Source: Vicingaceae bacterium (GTDB lineage: Bacteria; Bacteroidota; Bacteroidia; Flavobacteriales_E; Vicingaceae). Taken from it: a stretch of DNA of 64,000 nucleotides. Below the pieces are notes generated by a model. It ran no database searches. It was not told the origin of the DNA and saw only the letters and a list, made by a program, of their open reading frames with translations. The stretch spans positions 31,993 through 95,992 of the forward strand of contig JAOKCF010000008.1 of NCBI GenBank assembly GCA_028245195.1, written 5' to 3'. The position numbers and the translations under genes were made by a program. Shown piece by piece: positions 16,694-26,278 of this stretch (position 1 is the first letter of the stretch; each line of letters opens with the position of its first letter).

Positions 16694-18457
16694 TTATTTT
16701 GCTCTGTAGCAAATTTCGATTTCATCATTGAAATTTTCCATCAGTACTTGTCGTTTAATTTTCATGGTTGGGGTCATTTCACCTGTATCAATTCCCCAAA
16801 CGGATGGAGCTAGAATTATTTTTTTAACTTGTTCAAACTGAGCAAAACTTTCATTATAAATCTCAACTTCTTTCATAATCCTATTATGAATTCGTACCAT
16901 TTTAATCATTTCAGCACCTGTTGTGTAAGGAATGTCTTTACGTTTACACCATTCCTTTAAAAAATCGAAAGAAGGCTGAACAATAGCTGCAGGATGTTTC
17001 TCCGACTCTCCAACTACCATAATTTGCTCAATAAAACTGGATTCTTTCATTTTGTTTTCTAGAAGTTGTGGCGCAACATATTTACCTCCTGAAGTTTTAA
17101 AAGTTTCCTTTTTTCTTCCTGTAATTTTTAAATATTGTCCTTCTACTAATGTTCCTAAGTCTCCCGTTTTAAACCAACCGTCTTCCGTGAATACTTCTTT
17201 TGTAGCTTCTTCATTTTTGTAGTAGCCCAACATTACGTTTGGTCCTTTTGCCAAGATTTCTAGGTCATCGGCAATTTTAATTTGAACGTTGTCAAGGGGT
17301 CTTCCACATGTTCCAATTCGAACTCCATCATTAGCTTCCTCGTTTACTGCAAGTACAGGTGAGGTTTCAGTTAGACCGTAACCTTCCATAACTGGAATTT
17401 GAGCTGCCAAGAATACTCTAGCTAGCCTTGGTTGCAGAGCTGCTGCACCTGAAGCGACTGCTTTAGCATTTCCACCTAGCGCTTCTCTCCACTTATTAAA
17501 TATAATTTTGTTGGCTAACTTTAGTTGAAACTCGTAAAAAGCACCGTTGGCTCCGTTCAATTCATATTTCTGACCAAGACCTAAGGCCCAAAAGAATAAC
17601 GCTCTTTTAATACCTGTTAATTCAGTTCCTTTAGCAACAATTTTATCATACACTTTTTCAAGTAATCTTGGAACTGCAGTAAAAACATCCGGCTTTACTT
17701 CTCGCAAATTATCTCCAATTGTTTCTAAAGATTCCGCATAATAAATGGAGGTTCCTGTATAGAAATATAAGTAACTAATCATTCGTTCATACACATGACA
17801 AAGCGGTAAAAAGCTCAATGACTTCGAATCACTAACTAGGGGTAATCGTTTCCTAGAAGCTAGAGAGTTACTTACTAAATTTTTATGCGTAAGCATCACT
17901 CCTTTGGGTCTCCCTGTTGTTCCTGAAGTATAAATTAGTGTAGCTAAATCATCTTCTTTTACAGAGCTTCTTATCTCTTTTATTTTTTCAATATTCTTAC
18001 CCTTTCCTAACTCTTTTACAGCAGTCCAATGGTCACAGTCAGAAACGTTATTATATGAATACAAGCGCTCCAGGCTTGAAACTTTTGCTTTAACAGAGCT
18101 TACTTTTTTGAATAAATCTTCATCTGAAACAAAGCAAATTTTCACTTCAGCATTGTTCAGAATATACTCGTAGTCTTCTTCTGTAATAGTTGGATAAATG
18201 GGAACATTAATCATCCCTGCGATCAAAATACCTAGGTCTGTAATTAACCATTCTGATCTATTGTTGGCGATTATTCCCACCTTATCTCCAGCTTGTAAAC
18301 CCAATTCAATTAACCCAGAAGCCAATTCTTCGGCTTGCTCAATCATGGATTGAGTACTTATTGGAACCCATTTTCCATCAATCTTATCGGTAAGCGCGTC
18401 ATCTTTAGGATAGTTGGATAACTGGTGGTAGTGTAAATCGAAGATTCTTGTTAGCAT
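16694..18457 (-). CDS. Long-chain fatty acid-CoA ligase (AMP-forming)
   Basis: This 587-residue adenylate-forming enzyme has the P-loop-like motif LIYTSGTTGRPKGVMLTHKN (about residues 172-191), the YGLTETSP motif, GWFKTGDLG and the hinge/catalytic ITGRKKETFKTSGGKYVAP. It activates fatty acids by adenylation and thioesterification to CoA, feeding beta-oxidation or lipid synthesis. The length and the LTETSP/FKTSGG residues match the FadD15/long-chain group rather than acetyl-CoA synthetase. It is a single gene, convergent with the TonB receptor and divergent from a cupin gene. Confidence 0.92.
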   Translation of the reverse strand: MLTRIFDLHYHQLSNYPKDDALTDKIDGKWVPISTQSMIEQAEELASGLIELGLQAGDKVGIIANNRSEWLITDLGILIAGMINVPIYPTITEEDYEYILNNAEVKICFVSDEDLFKKVSSVKAKVSSLERLYSYNNVSDCDHWTAVKELGKGKNIEKIKEIRSSVKEDDLATLIYTSGTTGRPKGVMLTHKNLVSNSLASRKRLPLVSDSKSLSFLPLCHVYERMISYLYFYTGTSIYYAESLETIGDNLREVKPDVFTAVPRLLEKVYDKIVAKGTELTGIKRALFFWALGLGQKYELNGANGAFYEFQLKLANKIIFNKWREALGGNAKAVASGAAALQPRLARVFLAAQIPVMEGYGLTETSPVLAVNEEANDGVRIGTCGRPLDNVQIKIADDLEILAKGPNVMLGYYKNEEATKEVFTEDGWFKTGDLGTLVEGQYLKITGRKKETFKTSGGKYVAPQLLENKMKESSFIEQIMVVGESEKHPAAIVQPSFDFLKEWCKRKDIPYTTGAEMIKMVRIHNRIMKEVEIYNESFAQFEQVKKIILAPSVWGIDTGEMTPTMKIKRQVLMENFNDEIEICYRAK

Positions 18458-18528
18458 AGTTTTGAAGATTTACAGTAAATATAAAACTAAAAATGTTTTT
18501 TTGTGTATCGTTAAGAGAAATTAGCTAT

Positions 18529-19026
18529 ATGAAAAGTAAAGACTATTGGGTAAAGAACTTAGAATTATTACCACATCCAGAAGGAGGCTACTATAAAGAA
18601 ACATACCGATCACAGCTCAATGTAAAGTTAGAAAATATAGACCCTCATTGGAAAGGGGAGAGAAGTTTGTGTACAGGTATTTATTTTTTATTGGAACGAG
18701 AAAATTTCTCCGCTTTTCATCGGATTAAGTCTGATGAGTTATGGCATTTTTACGCAGGAGATCCAATTACCATTCATATGATCGATAATAAAGGAAAATA
18801 TTCTTCACAAGACGTTGGAAACAGAATAGATAAAGGAGAGGTACTTCAGTGTTTGGTTCCAGCAAATACATGGTTTGCTTCAGAGGTAAAAGAAAACAGA
18901 AGTTTTGCATTAGTAGGGTGTACAGTTTCATTTGGGTTCGACTTTAATGATTTCGAGATGGCCGATAAGTCGCTTATAAATGAATTTCCAGAGCATGAAG
19001 AAGTCTTAAGTCACTTAATTAGATAA
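18529..19026 (+). CDS. Cupin-fold protein of the DUF985 family
   Basis: The protein has 165 residues from the ATG at 18529. The upstream part of the open frame lies in the divergent promoter region and is not protein-like. The sequence shows DUF985 features: LLPHPEGGYYKETYRS, STGIYFLL-like CTGIYFLLERENFSAFHRIKSDELWHFYAGDP, and a later LVPANTWFASEV. These are consistent with a small-molecule-binding beta-barrel with conserved His and Glu residues. Biochemical function of the family is not firmly known. It stands alone, followed by decayed sequence. Confidence 0.85.
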   Translation: MKSKDYWVKNLELLPHPEGGYYKETYRSQLNVKLENIDPHWKGERSLCTGIYFLLERENFSAFHRIKSDELWHFYAGDPITIHMIDNKGKYSSQDVGNRIDKGEVLQCLVPANTWFASEVKENRSFALVGCTVSFGFDFNDFEMADKSLINEFPEHEEVLSHLIR

Positions 19027-19288
19027 CCCTGGCGAGTAGCTTTATTAAAATAGGGAATGAGCACTTTCTTAATTATCATCTAAAACGCAGTGAAACTTTA
19101 AGCGGGCTATTGCGTATCTTGCAAGTATAATCGGATAGCCATTTAAAAACGAATAAAGTATTGATTTGGTCCGTTTTAATTGAGTTTATTAGTAACATGT
19201 TATTTAGGTTAGCCTTTATTGAAGGCAAAGTATTAGATGTGATTATGTGAATGTTACTAGCGACATAGAACATAAAAAAGAACTTTAG
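19027..19288. other. Non-coding stretch upstream of a decayed SiaB-like gene
   Basis: Stop codons interrupt all plus-strand frames and the only minus-strand frame of any length is not protein-like. I see no RNA gene or terminator. Because it directly precedes decayed siaB/siaC-like sequence, it may hold unrecognisable remains of an upstream partner gene. Confidence 0.4.
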
Positions 19289-19764
19289 AACCTGCCTTAC
19301 GATAAGGATCAGCTTGAATATTGGGGGCCAGTAACTCTTGGACTGGCTGATTCATTTCTTAAAATGGGGAATACATTCATTTATCAATATTTTAATAATC
19401 TCGATTCAACTTATTTGAAGTCCGTATTTTCATCGCCTGTGGTGATGGTGCAAAATGTCTCTCAATATGCTGAAAACAATTATGGAGATGTCGAAAGTAG
19501 TGTTTTTTTAGAGTAAAGGATGGCGGTCAACATATTTTAATAAATACAGCAAATCGTATAATTTTGAAGAACAAATTATCTGTAAAAACTATTTTCGATA
19601 GCATATTTGCAATTCCTGAAGAATAGCTCGATGCATCATACAAAAAAATCCTTTTTACCGAAGGAGGGTTGGGTTTGATAACGCTTAGAAAGTTGAACGA
19701 TTCGACCCTTGAATATTCGTTTTCAGAGAAAAAAGAAGGACAAATTTGGTTAGAAATTGAATAA
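19289..19764 (+). pseudogene. Decayed SiaB-like (DUF6272) gene
   Basis: Conceptual translation gives a recognisable protein across two frames. The first part is LEYWGPVTLGLADSFLKMGN... VVMVQNVSQYAENNYG, running into a stop at 19516. Adding one T in the seven-T run near 19500-19506 restores FRVKDGGQHILINTANRI. An in-frame TAG near 19623-19626 then interrupts EE*LDASYKKILF. The tail TEGGLGLITLRKLNDSTLEYSF resembles the GGAGLGL...YSF end of SiaB-family proteins, GHKL-like kinases that act with SiaC. No start codon is certain. At least one frameshift and one nonsense codon make it non-functional. Identification rests on remembered family features and the adjacent SiaC-like remnant. Confidence 0.65.
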
Positions 19765-20145
19765 TGGAAATACTTAGCATAGAACCGTTTTTACAAACTC
19801 CGGAAATAAACTTCAATCAAGAAACCGGAACCTTATACCTTTAAGGTAAATGTTATCCTGCAGATGCAATAGAGTTTTATAAGCCTTTTTATAGATTGGA
19901 GCAAAGAGTATTGTCAAAATCTAGCTGATAAGACAACTTTAATATGTGAAGTGGAGTACTTAAATTCAGCGTCGCAAAAGCAGTTGGTTGAATTGATGTT
20001 AGTGTTTAAGTCACTATATGACAGTGGGAAAAAGTTTATAGTAAAGTGGAAATACGAGGAAGGAGATGACGATATTCTATCCGTTGGAGAATTAGTTGAA
20101 CATGAATTGGAAATCCCATTTAAATATCAAGAAGTCCAATTTTAA
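19764..20145 (+). pseudogene. Decayed SiaC-like (DUF1987) gene
   Basis: The ATG overlaps the stop of the SiaB-like remnant (TAATG). Translation begins MEILSIEPFLQTPEINFNQE and meets a premature TAA at 19842-19844. It continues in frame (GKCYPADAIEFYKPFY) to an extra T near 19896; after a frame change it reads RWSKEYCQNLADKTTLICEVEYLNSASQKQL and runs to the true end. The order of segments, with FYKPFY followed by a central strand-helix and a C-terminal KWKYEEGDDDI, fits the DUF1987/SiaC fold. SiaC is a phosphoprotein regulator in Sia signalling. Two disabling lesions are visible, so the last 64 codons, although open, are not a separate gene. Confidence 0.75.
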
Positions 20146-20153
20146 ATTGCTAT

Positions 20154-21791
20154 TTAACGACTAAAAACAACATTTCCATCAATATATGTAGCAATAACTT
20201 TGGTTTGTAAAATTTTAGATTCCTCTATTTCCATTAAATCTTTATCTAAGATTACAAAGTCAGCTACTTTTCCTTTTTCTAGACTTCCTCTTAGCGTATC
20301 TTCAAAGTTAGCTACTGCTGCCCATATGGTCATTCCACGAATGGCTTCTTCTCTGCTTAAAGCATTTTCAGTTTGAAAACCGCTATTTGGTTTCCCAACA
20401 ACATTTTTTCTAATAGTAGCTGCATAAAAAGTTTTTAATGGGTCAATGTCTTCAATAGGGAAGTCTGTTCCTAAAGCAATAATTCCATTCATAGAAAGTA
20501 ACTTCTTATAAGCATAGGAGTTTTTCATTCGTTCTTTACCTAATCTCTCTTGTGCCCATGGCATATCAGACGTTGCGTGTGTGGGTTGCACAGAAGGAAT
20601 GATGGTAAATTTTCTGAACTTTTCAAAATCTGAAGGAGTTAAAATTTGAGCATGTTCAATTCTCCACCTTTTGTCATTGGTGCCTTTCAGCACCTCGGCA
20701 TAAGCATCTAAAACTTGTCGGTTTGCTCCATCGCCTATGCAATGCGTGTTTACTTGATAACCTTTTTCAAACATGAGCTTTAAGTCTGCTAAAAATTCAG
20801 CAGTGTCTAAAGTAGATAGTCCACTATTTAGTGCATCGTCATGGTAAGGCTCAATTAGTTTTGCCCCACGAGAGCCTAAGGCCCCATCAGCGAAAAATTT
20901 GAAGGCATGGATATTTAGCTTTTTAGTAACATAAGGGCCATTTTCTAGGAACTCATTGCGGTTCTCTTCTGAGGGGACTAACATTCCATAAATGTTCATT
21001 GTCAGCTCTCCACTTTGCTGCATGCTATCAATTACATGCACCATGTCATTTTCTAAATATGCGTCTGCTACAGAGGTTAAGCCTTTTTCGAAACACATTT
21101 CTTGAGCCTTTTTTAAAGCAAAGGCCATCGCCTCAGTGCTCATTTTTGGGAGCTTTTCAGAAACAAGTGTAATTGCTTTGTCAATTAGCAGACCAGTAAG
21201 GTATCCATCTTCCAAAGCAATAACACCACCCTCCACTATTGTTTCGTTCTTAATTCCTGCAATTTCTAATGCTTTGTTATTGGCCATAGCAGCATGAAAG
21301 TCAATTCGAGTTAGAAAAACCGGAGTGTTTGGGAATCTTCTGTTTAACTCAGAATTGTTTGGGAACTCTTTCTCTGCCCAATCGTTCTGATCCCAGCCTC
21401 TTCCTACAATCCATTCGTTTTTATTTGTTTTTGCGAATTTTTGAATACGTTCTAGTGCCTCCTGCCAGCTTTTTGAGCCTACCAAATCAACTTCGTTAAA
21501 GGTATTTCCATACCATAAAAAATGACAATGAGCATCAATCAATCCAGGGTAAATTATTTTCAACTTTGCATCAATAATTTCTTTTGATTCGTACCTATTT
21601 TTCAATTCGTTGTTAGGGCCAATATCAATAATTTTCCCATCTTTAATAGCCATGGCTTCAAAAACATCAAAATTTTCGTTTACCGAATAAATTTTGGCAT
21701 TATGAATAAGTATATCGGCAGTTTCAGTGTAATAACAAGAGTTCATAATCAGCACGGAGAAGCTAAAAAGGATTAAATAAATTGTTTTCAT
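20154..21791 (-). CDS. Exported lipoprotein amidohydrolase (YtcJ-like, amidohydrolase_3 family)
   Basis: This 545-residue protein has a signal ending in the lipobox MNSC (Cys19). The metal-dependent hydrolase core shows YPGLIDAHCHFLWYG (metal-binding HxH), HAFKFFADGALGSRGA with the conserved lysine region, NTHCIGDGANRQ, WRIEHAQ and LGTDFPIEDI (metal aspartate). The family cleaves C-N bonds of diverse amides or cyclic substrates, and the substrate here cannot be told. The start overlaps the stop of the upstream membrane-protein gene by four bases, so the two are an operon. The lipoprotein anchor places the enzyme in the periplasm or at the outer membrane. Confidence 0.88.
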   Translation of the reverse strand: MKTIYLILFSFSVLIMNSCYYTETADILIHNAKIYSVNENFDVFEAMAIKDGKIIDIGPNNELKNRYESKEIIDAKLKIIYPGLIDAHCHFLWYGNTFNEVDLVGSKSWQEALERIQKFAKTNKNEWIVGRGWDQNDWAEKEFPNNSELNRRFPNTPVFLTRIDFHAAMANNKALEIAGIKNETIVEGGVIALEDGYLTGLLIDKAITLVSEKLPKMSTEAMAFALKKAQEMCFEKGLTSVADAYLENDMVHVIDSMQQSGELTMNIYGMLVPSEENRNEFLENGPYVTKKLNIHAFKFFADGALGSRGAKLIEPYHDDALNSGLSTLDTAEFLADLKLMFEKGYQVNTHCIGDGANRQVLDAYAEVLKGTNDKRWRIEHAQILTPSDFEKFRKFTIIPSVQPTHATSDMPWAQERLGKERMKNSYAYKKLLSMNGIIALGTDFPIEDIDPLKTFYAATIRKNVVGKPNSGFQTENALSREEAIRGMTIWAAVANFEDTLRGSLEKGKVADFVILDKDLMEIEESKILQTKVIATYIDGNVVFSR

Positions 21792-23092
21792 TTGAGTTTT
21801 TGAGCTATTTTAGAAAAGTTGGTGAAAGTAAGTATAGCGATTAAATAGGATGGGATTAATGGCCCCTTATATCGGACTATTCCTCCTACAACCGGAACTG
21901 TTAAGCCTATAATACAACTTCCAACAACTAAAAAGGAAACACAAATCAGCACCAGCCTTTGTTCGCCTTCAAGTAACCTTTTCTTATAGATAAATGGGAA
22001 AAAAATTAGTGAAAGAAAGATTATATGTTCTATGCCGTTAAATAGCGAAAATGGACTCCAATTCACTGGGTAAAAAGGTATTATTAGCACATTAAAAAGT
22101 GCTTGAGGGATTGTGTAAATTAAGCTAAGAGTAGAGTCGAAAGAGTTTAAGCCTATTGCGCTATTCGCTCCATTTTTTTCAATTAGTGCCTTAAATTGAA
22201 GTTGCTTTTGTTCTAGGGCTTGAATTACTTTGTTGGAGAATAAGAATAGGCCAAGCAAAAAGTGAATCCAAAGGAACTTCACTTGAATAGAACGATTTGT
22301 TTTACCAGTTGTGGTCAACCAAAACCAAAGCCCGGGAAGGAAAGCGAATAAAATATAATTTTTCAAGCTAAGTAAATTCAACAATCCAATCGTTAGCCAT
22401 AGAATCGAATGAGTGTTCATCCTTTCTTTTACTCTCTGAATTCCAAAAAGAAGAGTTCCCAAACCAAAAATGATTAAACTTTCTTTTAGAGGAGCAGAGG
22501 CCCAAAATAATACGGAAGGAACACAAAAGCAACAGATGAATAATACCCAATTAGGCAGAGTTACGTTGCGGTTAAAAAAATGAAAAAGAGCAGTGGAGCC
22601 AATAAATGAGATGAAAGAGAAAAAAATTACATGAAACAGATACAGACCGCCGGATAAATGACATAATGCTAAGTGAATTCTAATGATTGTTCTATTGTCA
22701 TTAAAAAAAAGTTCAGATTCACTGTCCCAAAAATTAGTGCCTGATAAAAATGATTTAATTTCTAAGTCATTTTGAAAGCCTGTGATTAGCTTAAGCCGAA
22801 GCATCCAATCGTTTTGAGTGGACTTAAATAAATGAGCGGCATCGTCGAAATACTTATAGATGTCCGCATCTATTCTGTTGGTATAGTAATACGTGTAAAC
22901 CAACCAAAGCGCAATTCCTGAAAACACTTTTAGTGCGAATGCTAAATAGCCATGCCTCTTAGGTAAACTTCCTAAAGTAAAAAAAGCCTCTTTGTTTATC
23001 CAAAAGATAAATGCAGCAAGCGCTAAAAACAAGGAGATGTAGCCCAAAACCATAGAACTCAAATGTAGTTTATTCTGCAAAGCAACGTGCAA
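21788..23092 (-). CDS. Polytopic membrane protein of unknown function
   Basis: This 434-residue protein has about ten hydrophobic helices spread along its length. The first loop contains TYYYTNRIDADIYKYFDDAAHLFKSTQNDWMLRL, an acidic aromatic stretch, and later helices include WASAPLKESLIIFGLGTLLFG. The arrangement of helices with an early Asp-rich loop is reminiscent of membrane glycosyltransferases or polymer-synthesis proteins, but no family motif is clear and I do not name one. It is the first gene of a two-gene operon with the amidohydrolase lipoprotein and is divergent from purL. Confidence 0.75.
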   Translation of the reverse strand: MHVALQNKLHLSSMVLGYISLFLALAAFIFWINKEAFFTLGSLPKRHGYLAFALKVFSGIALWLVYTYYYTNRIDADIYKYFDDAAHLFKSTQNDWMLRLKLITGFQNDLEIKSFLSGTNFWDSESELFFNDNRTIIRIHLALCHLSGGLYLFHVIFFSFISFIGSTALFHFFNRNVTLPNWVLFICCFCVPSVLFWASAPLKESLIIFGLGTLLFGIQRVKERMNTHSILWLTIGLLNLLSLKNYILFAFLPGLWFWLTTTGKTNRSIQVKFLWIHFLLGLFLFSNKVIQALEQKQLQFKALIEKNGANSAIGLNSFDSTLSLIYTIPQALFNVLIIPFYPVNWSPFSLFNGIEHIIFLSLIFFPFIYKKRLLEGEQRLVLICVSFLVVGSCIIGLTVPVVGGIVRYKGPLIPSYLIAILTFTNFSKIAQKLK

Positions 23093-23110
23093 TAAAAGTT
23101 AAGATTGCAG

Positions 23111-23139
23111 TTTGAACCCGTATAAAAAAGTTACTTTTG
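23111..23139 (+). promoter_or_regulatory. Consensus Bacteroidota promoter of purL
   Basis: TTTG at 23111-23114 and a perfect TACTTTTG at 23132-23139 are separated by 17 bases, matching the -33/-7 consensus. The ATG of purL is 29 bases after the -7 box. Confidence 0.75.
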
Positions 23140-23167
23140 TAGGGTATAAAATTGCCCTATAAATACC

Positions 23168-25411
23168 ATGGAAACTACTGAAAACCATTTAGCAGAAGCA
23201 AGTCTAGAAACAGCAATGGAGCTAGGATTACTAAAGGAAGAATTTGAACGCATTAAAGAGATTTTAGGAAGAACACCGAACTTTACAGAAGTGAGTATCT
23301 ACTCCGTTATGTGGTCGGAACATTGCTCTTACAAAAATTCGATTAAATGGTTAAAAACGTTACCAAAAGAAGGGGCGCATATGTTGGCGGAAGCTGGTGA
23401 AGAAAATGCCGGCTTAGTAGACATTGGAGATGGATTAGCATGTGCTTTTAAAATTGAATCTCACAATCACCCTTCTGCGTTAGAGCCATACCAAGGTGCT
23501 GCAACTGGAGTGGGTGGGATTAACAGAGATATATTTACCATGGGTGCAAGGCCTATTGTACAGTTGAACTCTTTGCGATTTGGAAACATTGACCTAGACC
23601 GAACAAAGTGGTTGGTAAAAGGAGTAGTAAAAGGGATCGGAGACTATGGTAATTCTTTCGGAATTCCTGTTGTTGGAGGAGAATTATTCTTTGATGAATG
23701 TTACAATACCAACCCTTTGGTAAATGCAATGTCGGCAGGTATTATGAAAACTGGTACTATGATTTCGGCAACGAGTTACGGTGTTGGGAACCCAGTTTTT
23801 ATTGTGGGTTCATCTACAGGAAAGGATGGAATACATGGAGCAGCATTTGCGTCTAAGGATATTACTGAGGACTCTATGGAAGATTTACCAGCTGTTCAAG
23901 TTGGAGATCCTTTCCAAGAAAAACTATTACTGGAAGCATCTTTAGAATTAGCAGAAACCGATGCAATCATAGGAATGCAAGACATGGGAGCAGCAGGAAT
24001 TACCTGTTCTACCTCAGAAATGTCTGGTAAAGAAGGTTTTGGAATGATAATCGACCTCGATAAGGTTCCTTGTCGACAAGAAGGAATGTTGCCTTTTGAA
24101 ATTTTACTTTCTGAGTCGCAAGAGCGGATGTTAGTCGTTGTTAAAAAGGGAAGAGATGCTGAAGTTCAAGCCATTTTTGATAAGTGGGATTTGAACTGTG
24201 TTCAGATTGGAGAAGTAGTAGAAGGAGGCAGATTGGAATATTATGCCAAGGGAATTAAAGTGGCAGATGTTCCTGGAGAGTCTCTGATATTAGGCGGAGG
24301 AGCTCCAGTTTATGAAAGAGAATACAAAGAGCCGGCTTATTACCAACAAAATAAAAATTTTTCTATTGATTCGATTGAAGAACCAAAAGACCCAAAGAAG
24401 GTAGCAAAGTTTTTATGGAACCATCCAAATATTGCCTCTAAAAAATGGGTAATGGAACAATACGACAGCATGGTGGGTACCATTAACATGAGCACCAATA
24501 AGCCAACAGATGCAGGTGTGGTTAGCATAAAGGACACTGATAAGGCTCTTGCCTTTACGGTCGATTGTAATTCACGTTACGTGCATGCAGATCCAGAAAA
24601 AGGTTGTGCTATCGCAGTAGCTGAGTCTGCAAGAAATATTGTTTGTTCAGGTGGAGAGCCTTCAGCAATTACAAATTGCTTGAACTTTGGAAACCCTTAT
24701 AACCCAGAAGTGTACTGGCAGTTTGTTGGAGCGATTAAGGGAATGAGCGCTGCATGTTTAAAGTTTAAAACGCCGGTTACTGGTGGAAATGTAAGTTTCT
24801 ACAACCAAAGTGCACAAGACGGAGTGGATGTTCCAGTTTTCCCAACACCAACCATTGGAATGATGGGAATTCTTACTTCAAAAGAGAGTTTAACTACGTT
24901 GGCATTTCAAAATGAAGGAGATTTAGTTTACTTGTTAGGTGAAGCAAAAAATGACATTAGCTCTTCTGAATACTTATATGCTTTTCATAAAGAGAAAAAC
25001 TCTCCTGCACCATTCTTTGATTTAGAAACAGAATACAACTTGCAAAATACATTGAAGGGTATGATTAAATCCGGTATTGTTGAATCTGCTCACGATTGCG
25101 CAGACGGCGGATTGTTCATCACTTTGATGGAAGCTGCAATGCCAAATAACTTAGGCTTTGACGTTTCAACAGATTCAAATTTTAGAAAAGATGCCTACTT
25201 ATTCGGTGAGGCCCAAAGTAGAGTCGTTATCTCGATAAATCCATCAAATAAAGAGGCTTTTGAAAAAGCTGCAAGTGGAGATGGATTCACGCTTTTAGGA
25301 ACGGTAAAAGGAACTGACATGGCTGTAGATGGAGAGAGTTATGGTTCAGTTGCTGCAGCTAAAGCAGAATTTGATAGCGCACTTGAAAATTATTTAACGT
25401 CAAACAACTAG
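23168..25411 (+). CDS. purL: Phosphoribosylformylglycinamidine synthase subunit PurL (small type)
   Basis: This 747-residue protein is of the length and layout of the small PurL that works with separate PurS and PurQ subunits. Motifs are [19 protein letters not shown] (about residues 45-63), the ATP/substrate region [24 protein letters not shown], and [17 protein letters not shown]. In the second half of the internal duplication are GGNVSFYNQ and [11 protein letters not shown]. It converts formylglycinamide ribonucleotide to the amidine in purine synthesis. The partner subunit genes are not in this window. The stop codon directly abuts a GTG start of the next gene. Confidence 0.95.
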   Translation: METTENHLAEASLETAMELGLLKEEFERIKEILGRTPNFTEVSIYSVMWSEHCSYKNSIKWLKTLPKEGAHMLAEAGEENAGLVDIGDGLACAFKIESHNHPSALEPYQGAATGVGGINRDIFTMGARPIVQLNSLRFGNIDLDRTKWLVKGVVKGIGDYGNSFGIPVVGGELFFDECYNTNPLVNAMSAGIMKTGTMISATSYGVGNPVFIVGSSTGKDGIHGAAFASKDITEDSMEDLPAVQVGDPFQEKLLLEASLELAETDAIIGMQDMGAAGITCSTSEMSGKEGFGMIIDLDKVPCRQEGMLPFEILLSESQERMLVVVKKGRDAEVQAIFDKWDLNCVQIGEVVEGGRLEYYAKGIKVADVPGESLILGGGAPVYEREYKEPAYYQQNKNFSIDSIEEPKDPKKVAKFLWNHPNIASKKWVMEQYDSMVGTINMSTNKPTDAGVVSIKDTDKALAFTVDCNSRYVHADPEKGCAIAVAESARNIVCSGGEPSAITNCLNFGNPYNPEVYWQFVGAIKGMSAACLKFKTPVTGGNVSFYNQSAQDGVDVPVFPTPTIGMMGILTSKESLTTLAFQNEGDLVYLLGEAKNDISSSEYLYAFHKEKNSPAPFFDLETEYNLQNTLKGMIKSGIVESAHDCADGGLFITLMEAAMPNNLGFDVSTDSNFRKDAYLFGEAQSRVVISINPSNKEAFEKAASGDGFTLLGTVKGTDMAVDGESYGSVAAAKAEFDSALENYLTSNN

Positions 25412-26278
25412 GTGAGACTTTTAACTTTATTGCTAACTGCAATTTTAGCAGGCAATGTCTTGGTTGCACAAGAGAAAAGCTCTTTAAGCAAGGATTTTTC
25501 TTTGACCAATAACAAGCACAAATTCTTTTTCTTTTGGGGGTATAACAGAACTGAATATGCAAAAAGTGACATTAGCTGGAAAGGGCCTGGTTACGTTTTT
25601 ACTTTATCAGATGTTGAAGCGACCGATCTTCCACAGAAAAAATTCGGTTCAAATTATTACAACCCTTTGTTGTTTACCATACCTCAGTTCAACTTCAGAG
25701 TAGGGTTTTTTCTAAACGACAAATACGCAATTGCGGCAGGTTGGGATCACATGAAGTACAGAACAAAGCAAGGATCTTCTGCACGTTTTAGTGGGAATGT
25801 TGACAATAGCGTGTCTACTAGCTATGCCAATTATGAGGACGGAGATGAGGTAACGATTGATAATTATTACGTACGAATGGAACATTCTGATGGGTTTAAC
25901 GTGCTGAACTTTAATCTTGAAAGACACGACGTTATGTATTCTATTTTTGAAGAAAAAATTGGAGTTAAGCTGGTTTCAGGAATTGGCTTCGGTGTTGACA
26001 TGCCGTGGACAAATTCAATGACATTTGGAAGAAGTAATGATGATCGTCCGCACTTTTCAGGAGTTGGCGCCCATGCGTTTATTGCTCCAGAATTTGTGTT
26101 CTACCGTTGCTTTTTTGCTCGAGCAACATTGCAAGGAGGTTTTGCTTCTATGTGGGACATTGCCATTACTCCAAAGGCAGATAAATCAGACACACATGCT
26201 GAGCAAACAATTTGGTATTTGGAACGGTCTTTAGTGGTCGGTTATCGGTTTTATATTTTCGCTCCAAGAAGTCAATAG
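25412..26278 (+). CDS. Exported beta-barrel-like protein of unknown function
   Basis: This 288-residue protein begins with a GTG immediately after the purL stop (TAGGTG, no gap). The signal peptide is MRLLTLLLTAILAGNVLVAQ with a cleavage site before Glu. The mature part is full of alternating aromatic strands (HKFFFFWGYNRTEYAKSDISW, IPQFNFRVGFFLNDKYAIAAGWDH, YRCFFARATLQGGFASMWD) and ends in LERSLVVGYRFYIFAPRSQ. This is consistent with an 8- to 12-stranded outer-membrane barrel. I do not recognise the family. Despite its position directly behind purL it probably has nothing to do with purine synthesis. Confidence 0.75.
   Translation: MRLLTLLLTAILAGNVLVAQEKSSLSKDFSLTNNKHKFFFFWGYNRTEYAKSDISWKGPGYVFTLSDVEATDLPQKKFGSNYYNPLLFTIPQFNFRVGFFLNDKYAIAAGWDHMKYRTKQGSSARFSGNVDNSVSTSYANYEDGDEVTIDNYYVRMEHSDGFNVLNFNLERHDVMYSIFEEKIGVKLVSGIGFGVDMPWTNSMTFGRSNDDRPHFSGVGAHAFIAPEFVFYRCFFARATLQGGFASMWDIAITPKADKSDTHAEQTIWYLERSLVVGYRFYIFAPRSQ

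Noticed and set aside
19951..20145. A 64-codon open frame that could be called a small gene
   Set aside because: It is the 3' end of the decayed SiaC-like gene; the same protein continues upstream across a frameshift and a premature stop.
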